Part shown: positions 4,842 to 7,948 of the stretch, in pieces | How positions within the stretch are numbered: position 1 is the first letter of the stretch | Layout of the letters: every line of letters begins with the position of its first letter | Source of the DNA: Chloroflexi bacterium RBG_13_46_14 | GTDB taxonomy: Bacteria > Chloroflexota > Dehalococcoidia > Dehalococcoidales > UBA2162 | Direction of reading: 5' to 3' | DNA: 7,948 bases | NCBI GenBank assembly: GCA_001796415.1 | Contig: MGML01000179.1 | Location: 3,401 to 11,348, forward strand | Translations under genes and position numbers: made by a program | The notes under the pieces: generated by a model | The model's database searches: none | The model's input: only the letters and a program-made list of their open reading frames with translations | Told to the model about the DNA's origin: nothing

Positions 4842-6596
4842 ATGCCTGCAGATACAAAATTAATGTCTCAGATGTATCTTAAAATCGGCGGCAAAAACGC
4901 CTCGACAGAGATGATGGCCGACCTGAAGGAACTTGTTGTTGATACCAGTCTGCATCTGCCGGATATGTTCACCATATATCTCGCCGATACAATCCTGAAA
5001 TGGGTGGATTCCCCTGAATTGGCCATCGGAAAAGAAGTTGATATTCTGGGAAAGGAAGAGGCAGAAGGCTCACGCCCCGCCACCAGCCTCATTACCAAGG
5101 GAGAAATTACTGCCATCGAGCCTGAAATGACGGAGGAAGGGGCTACTAATGTAATAATACGGGGTTATGATAAAACCCATCGCCTCCAGAGAGGTAAAAA
5201 AACCAGGACTTTTATACAATGTACCGATAGCGATATCGTCAGTAAGATAGCTTCGGAAGCCGGCCTCAGTGCACAAACGGATAGTACCAGCATAGTCCAC
5301 GAGCATGTTTTTCAGGTTTGCCAGACAGATATAGAGTTCCTCAAGGAAAGGGCCAGGCGAATCGGCTATTACCTTTATTTTCAGGACGGTAAACTGTGTT
5401 TCTGCCGGGAACCCAGCGCTACCGGCGCAAGAGAAACTCTGGAATACGGCAAAAACCTTATGAATTTTCGTGCCCGTTTCACTGCCGCTGATCAGGTTGA
5501 AGACGTTGAAGTCCACGGCTGGGATGTTAAGCAAAAGAAGCCCATAATCGGAAAATCGACCACTCCCAGGGGTACCCCCACGGTCAATAACGTTAATCAC
5601 GGTGGAAAAGCTGCTAAAATCGCCTTCAATTTAAGGGGGACCGAGGGCAAGGAAATCGTGAATAATCAACCGGTCTGGTCACAAAGTGAAGCCGAGAAAC
5701 TTGCTCAATCTATCCTTGACGACCATTGTCACGCGTTTGTCGAGGCGGAGGGCTCGTGCCTTGGAAACCCTAAGGTTCGCGCCGGGGTTGAGGTGGAGAT
5801 TAAGGGGGTTGGCAAAAGATTCTCCGGGCGTTACCGCATAACGCGTGCTGTTCATCGCCGTGATCTGTCAGGCTACGTTACGGATTTCGAAGTCAGCGGG
5901 CACCGCTCCAATACGCTGACCGATTTGCTGGAAACCCCAGGGAATAAACCGTATGGAGTAGTGATTGGCATCGTGACCAACAACAATGACCCGGACGGCA
6001 TTGCCCGCGTCAAGGTAAAATACCCGACGATAACCGACCAGCTTGAGAGCGATTGGGTTAGGCTGGCCACACCCATGGCCGGTTCGGGCAGAGGTTTTGA
6101 GTTTATTCCCGAGATCGATGATGAGGTCCTGGTGGCTTTCGAATATGATGATATTAATAAACCTTACATTCTTGGTTCGCTCTGGAATGGTAAAGACAAA
6201 CCGCCGGAGGACAGCAGCAGTATCGTTAAAAGCGGTAAAGTACAGAAGCGTATTATTCGCTCCCGCTCAGGGCATATTATTACCCTGGACGATAGTGACG
6301 GTAAAGAAAAAATCACAATTATCGATAAAACCGGAAAAAACTCAATTGAAATAGACTCGTCAAAAAACACTCTGACGATTAAGACCGATGGCCCGATAAG
6401 CATGGAAACCAAAGATGATGTGACGATAAAGGGCAAAAATATCAACCTGGAGGCGACCTCCAACGCCACCATGAAAGCGAACAGCAATGTTAACCTGGAG
6501 GCAAACAGCAAGGCTACATTAAAGGGTAATGCCGGTGTGGACGTCAACGCCTCAGGTCCGACAAATATAAAGGGAGCGGTGATTAACCTGAACTAA
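4842..6596 (+). CDS. VgrG-like spike protein (gp27-gp5 fusion, Afp8/PVC8 type)
   Basis: 584 residues, forming the trimeric hub and needle. Residues 1 to about 360 are the gp27/GPD-like hub: LVVDTSLHLPDMFTIYLAD (31-49), VIIRGYDKTHRLQRGKKTRT (104-123), SDIVSKIASEAGL (130-142), and Q-C-QTDIEFLKERARRIGYYLYF (158-180). Residues about 370-450 are the OB-fold baseplate-V domain: YGVVIGIVTNNNDPDGIARV (371-390), DWVRLATPMAGSGRGFEFIP (404-423), EIDDEVLVAFE, and PYILGSLWNGKDKPP (441-455). Next comes the RSRSGHIITLDD (473-484) transition, and residues about 495-584 are short repeated strands (NINLEA, NATMKA, NVNLEA, KATLKG) of a triple-stranded beta-helix needle. There is no C-terminal effector or lysozyme domain, so it is a structural spike. 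AAGGGAG at 4828-4834 overlaps the preceding stop and supports the start. Confidence 0.96.
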   Translation: MPADTKLMSQMYLKIGGKNASTEMMADLKELVVDTSLHLPDMFTIYLADTILKWVDSPELAIGKEVDILGKEEAEGSRPATSLITKGEITAIEPEMTEEGATNVIIRGYDKTHRLQRGKKTRTFIQCTDSDIVSKIASEAGLSAQTDSTSIVHEHVFQVCQTDIEFLKERARRIGYYLYFQDGKLCFCREPSATGARETLEYGKNLMNFRARFTAADQVEDVEVHGWDVKQKKPIIGKSTTPRGTPTVNNVNHGGKAAKIAFNLRGTEGKEIVNNQPVWSQSEAEKLAQSILDDHCHAFVEAEGSCLGNPKVRAGVEVEIKGVGKRFSGRYRITRAVHRRDLSGYVTDFEVSGHRSNTLTDLLETPGNKPYGVVIGIVTNNNDPDGIARVKVKYPTITDQLESDWVRLATPMAGSGRGFEFIPEIDDEVLVAFEYDDINKPYILGSLWNGKDKPPEDSSSIVKSGKVQKRIIRSRSGHIITLDDSDGKEKITIIDKTGKNSIEIDSSKNTLTIKTDGPISMETKDDVTIKGKNINLEATSNATMKANSNVNLEANSKATLKGNAGVDVNASGPTNIKGAVINLN

Positions 6597-6608
6597 TGAG
6601 GGATATAT

Positions 6609-7004
6609 ATGGGACAGCCAGCTGCAAAACAGGGTGACCAGGTTGTGGGTACCGATACGCATATAATCATGATACCGGCGCCACCTGGTTCTCCGGTACC
6701 AACTCCTCTACCTCACCCTTTCATGGGGATTCTGCAACAGGGGCTAAGTACTAATGTCAAGATTCAGGGCATGCCTGCCGCGACAGTGAACAGCATTGCC
6801 ATGAACACACCGCCCCATATTCCCCAGGGCGGACCGTTTCAGAAGCCGCCAATGAATCAAGGGAAAATAATGATGGGCAGCACTACTGTTTTCATTAATA
6901 ACAAACCAGCCGCCCGCAGCGGTGATACAGCTATGACATGCAATGACCCGGCTGACATGCCGGTTGGTAAGGTGATAGCCGTGAGTACAGTCCTCATCGG
7001 CTGA
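6609..7004 (+). CDS. PAAR-motif spike tip protein
   Basis: 131 residues, the cone that sharpens the VgrG needle (Afp10/PVC10 role). Seen: PAAKQGDQVVGTDTHIIMIP (4-23), the Pro-rich PGSPVPTPLPHPFMG (26-40), STNVKIQGMPAATVNSIAMN (47-66), MMGSTTVFINNKPAARSGD (88-106), and CNDP (111-114). PAAR folds bind one metal ion near the tip with His and Cys ligands; H18, H36, H70 and C111 are the candidates here (inference). It is a single-domain protein with no toxin extension, as usual for eCIS tips. The Shine-Dalgarno is GAGGGA (6598-6603), just after the VgrG stop. It lies directly behind the VgrG gene and before gp25, whereas Afp has gp25 before PAAR. Confidence 0.93.
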   Translation: MGQPAAKQGDQVVGTDTHIIMIPAPPGSPVPTPLPHPFMGILQQGLSTNVKIQGMPAATVNSIAMNTPPHIPQGGPFQKPPMNQGKIMMGSTTVFINNKPAARSGDTAMTCNDPADMPVGKVIAVSTVLIG

Positions 7005-7026
7005 TAGATATGAAAGGTGATGACTT

Positions 7027-7434
7027 ATGGCCATTGATATAACCAAGGATAATCTCGGAGTAGGCTGGTCATTCCCTCTAAGGGTCGACGGCCGCGGGGG
7101 TATCTCTTTATCACAGCACGAAAACGATATTGTTGAATCTATTCGTATTATACTGAGCACGGCTAAGGGCGAAAGGCATATGCGACCCAGTTTCGGCTGT
7201 GATATTCATAAAATCGTCTTTGCTCCGAACAATGCTACGTCCTGGGGACTGGCCGCCCATTACGTTGAGGAGGCGCTGGGATGGTGGGAACCGCGAATCG
7301 AAGTACTCGAGATAAACCCTCAGCCTGACCCTGCCGATACCAGCCGGCTGCTTATTAACATCAAATATCGTATTAAGGCAACCAATGATGAAAGGAACCT
7401 GGTATATCCGTTTTACATTATTCCGGGGAGGTAA
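7027..7434 (+). CDS. gp25/GPW-like baseplate wedge protein (Afp9 type)
   Basis: 135 residues, the usual length for this lysozyme-related fold that lost enzymatic use and serves in the wedge (T4 gp25, TssE, Afp9). Seen: LGVGWSFPLRVDGRGGISLS (10-29), ENDIVESIRIILSTAKGERH (32-51), MRPSFGCDIHKIVFAPNN (52-69), the signature WEPRIEVLEI (87-96) containing the EPR motif, LLINIKYRI (108-116), and a terminal NLVYPFYI (124-131). In characterised systems this protein links the sheath's first ring to the wedge and starts sheath polymerisation. Ribosome binding is through AAAGGTGA (7013-7020), 6 bases before the ATG. Its last codons contain the Shine-Dalgarno of the next gene, so the two are probably translationally coupled. 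Confidence 0.96.
   Translation: MAIDITKDNLGVGWSFPLRVDGRGGISLSQHENDIVESIRIILSTAKGERHMRPSFGCDIHKIVFAPNNATSWGLAAHYVEEALGWWEPRIEVLEINPQPDPADTSRLLINIKYRIKATNDERNLVYPFYIIPGR
7425..7432 (+). promoter_or_regulatory. Shine-Dalgarno inside the gp25 3' end
   Basis: GGGGAGGT is a strong ribosome binding site overlapping the end of the gp25-like gene (TAA at 7432-7434), 4 bases before the ATG at 7437. It fixes the start of the gp6-like gene, which begins just 2 bases after the stop, and indicates coupled translation of the two wedge proteins. Confidence 0.65.
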
Positions 7435-7436
7435 TT

Positions 7437-7948
7437 ATGTCTCTACAAACGCCCAATTTAGATGACCGTAAATTTCAGGACATTGTCAGTGAGGCAAGGA
7501 GTAGAATCCCGTTGTACTGCCCGAAATGGACGGATTACAATCTGAGTGATCCGGGGATAACCCTGATAGAGATGTTTGCCTGGATAGTCGATATGCTTCT
7601 CTACCGGTTAAACCGTGTCCCTGAAAAAAACTACATAAAGTTCATGGAGATGATTGGTATCCGTCTGGAGCCGCCGAAACCGGCGAAGGTCAACATGACG
7701 TTCCGTCTCTCCGCCGCACAACCGGAACAGGTTACTATTCCGCAGGGAACCGAGGTAGCTACGGTGCGCACGGAGACTCAGGATGCTGTTTCCTTTACTA
7801 CCGACCAGGCTTTTACTATTGTCCTGCCCAGCCTGTCGTACGCTCTGACCACAGTCAACGACGAAGAATATTCCGATATATATTCCGCACTGAAAAACCC
7901 TGATAGGATAGTACCTGTATTTCAGGAAGTGCCGCAAGAAAACAATGC
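7437..7948 (+). CDS. gp6-like baseplate wedge protein, N-terminus (Afp11 type, partial)
   Basis: The first 170 residues of a putative baseplate assembly protein; it runs off the window with no stop. Seen: LDDRKFQDIVSEARSRIPLY (8-27), CPKWTDYNLSDPGITLIEMF (28-47), AWIVDMLLYRLNRVPEKNY (48-66), IKFMEMIGIRLEPPKPAKV (67-85), and then the beta domain with VTIPQGTEVATVRTETQDAV (99-118). The WTDYN-SDPGITLIEMFAW...YRLNRVPE signature is diagnostic of the eCIS gp6/gpJ-like wedge family, whose members normally run to several hundred residues or more. In the baseplate they form the ring of wedges around the hub and transmit the contraction trigger. It follows gp25 as in Afp9/Afp11-type modules. The rest of the baseplate, tape measure and AAA+ ATPase would be expected downstream (inference). 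Confidence 0.95.
   Translation, partial: MSLQTPNLDDRKFQDIVSEARSRIPLYCPKWTDYNLSDPGITLIEMFAWIVDMLLYRLNRVPEKNYIKFMEMIGIRLEPPKPAKVNMTFRLSAAQPEQVTIPQGTEVATVRTETQDAVSFTTDQAFTIVLPSLSYALTTVNDEEYSDIYSALKNPDRIVPVFQEVPQENN

Noticed and set aside
5070..5600. A 176-codon minus-strand frame inside the VgrG gene
   Set aside because: It is antisense to the well-conserved hub domain of VgrG. No start context or recognisable domain is present.

Overview
The window is a section of a contractile, phage-tail-like injection apparatus of the extracellular contractile injection system (eCIS) type, related to Afp/PVC and MAC. All genes lie on the + strand and are tightly packed, usually 9 to 42 bases apart, with several Shine-Dalgarno sites overlapping the preceding stop codon. 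This looks like one structural operon that continues past both edges. No integrase, transposase, capsid, terminase, lysis or portal gene is visible, which favours a domesticated injection system over a prophage, although only about 8 kb can be seen. Base composition is moderate (near 50% GC by eye). The window has no tRNA, rRNA or taxonomic marker, so the host cannot be named. A free-living or environmental bacterium (or archaeon) with an eCIS locus is the most that can be said.

Layout: the C-terminus of the tail sheath (2-295); first tail tube protein (339-800); a small tail-assembly-chaperone-like protein with a CPEC motif (813-1178); a 54-residue reading frame in the -1 register with no normal start codon (1172-1336); a 97-base gap; a second tail tube paralogue (1434-1916); a 746-residue unrecognised, largely disordered-looking protein carrying nine tandem 13-residue repeats (1926-4166); a LysM-bearing tube/baseplate linker (4188-4829); a VgrG/gp27-gp5-like spike (4842-6596); a PAAR tip (6609-7004); a gp25-like baseplate wedge (7027-7434); and the N-terminus of a gp6/Afp11-like baseplate wedge protein (7437 to the edge).

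How they fit together: the two tube proteins stack into the inner tube, surrounded by the sheath. The LysM protein joins the tube to the baseplate hub. The VgrG trimer, tipped by PAAR, forms the puncturing spike. gp25 and the gp6-like protein build the wedges that trigger sheath contraction. The most interesting local signal is at 1169-1218: a G-run and in-frame stop directly followed by a perfect 9-bp inverted repeat, at the junction of the chaperone gene and the start-less downstream frame. This resembles the -1 programmed frameshift that makes tail assembly chaperone fusions (lambda G/GT) in many phages. The second is the repeat-bearing 746-residue protein, whose role is unknown.
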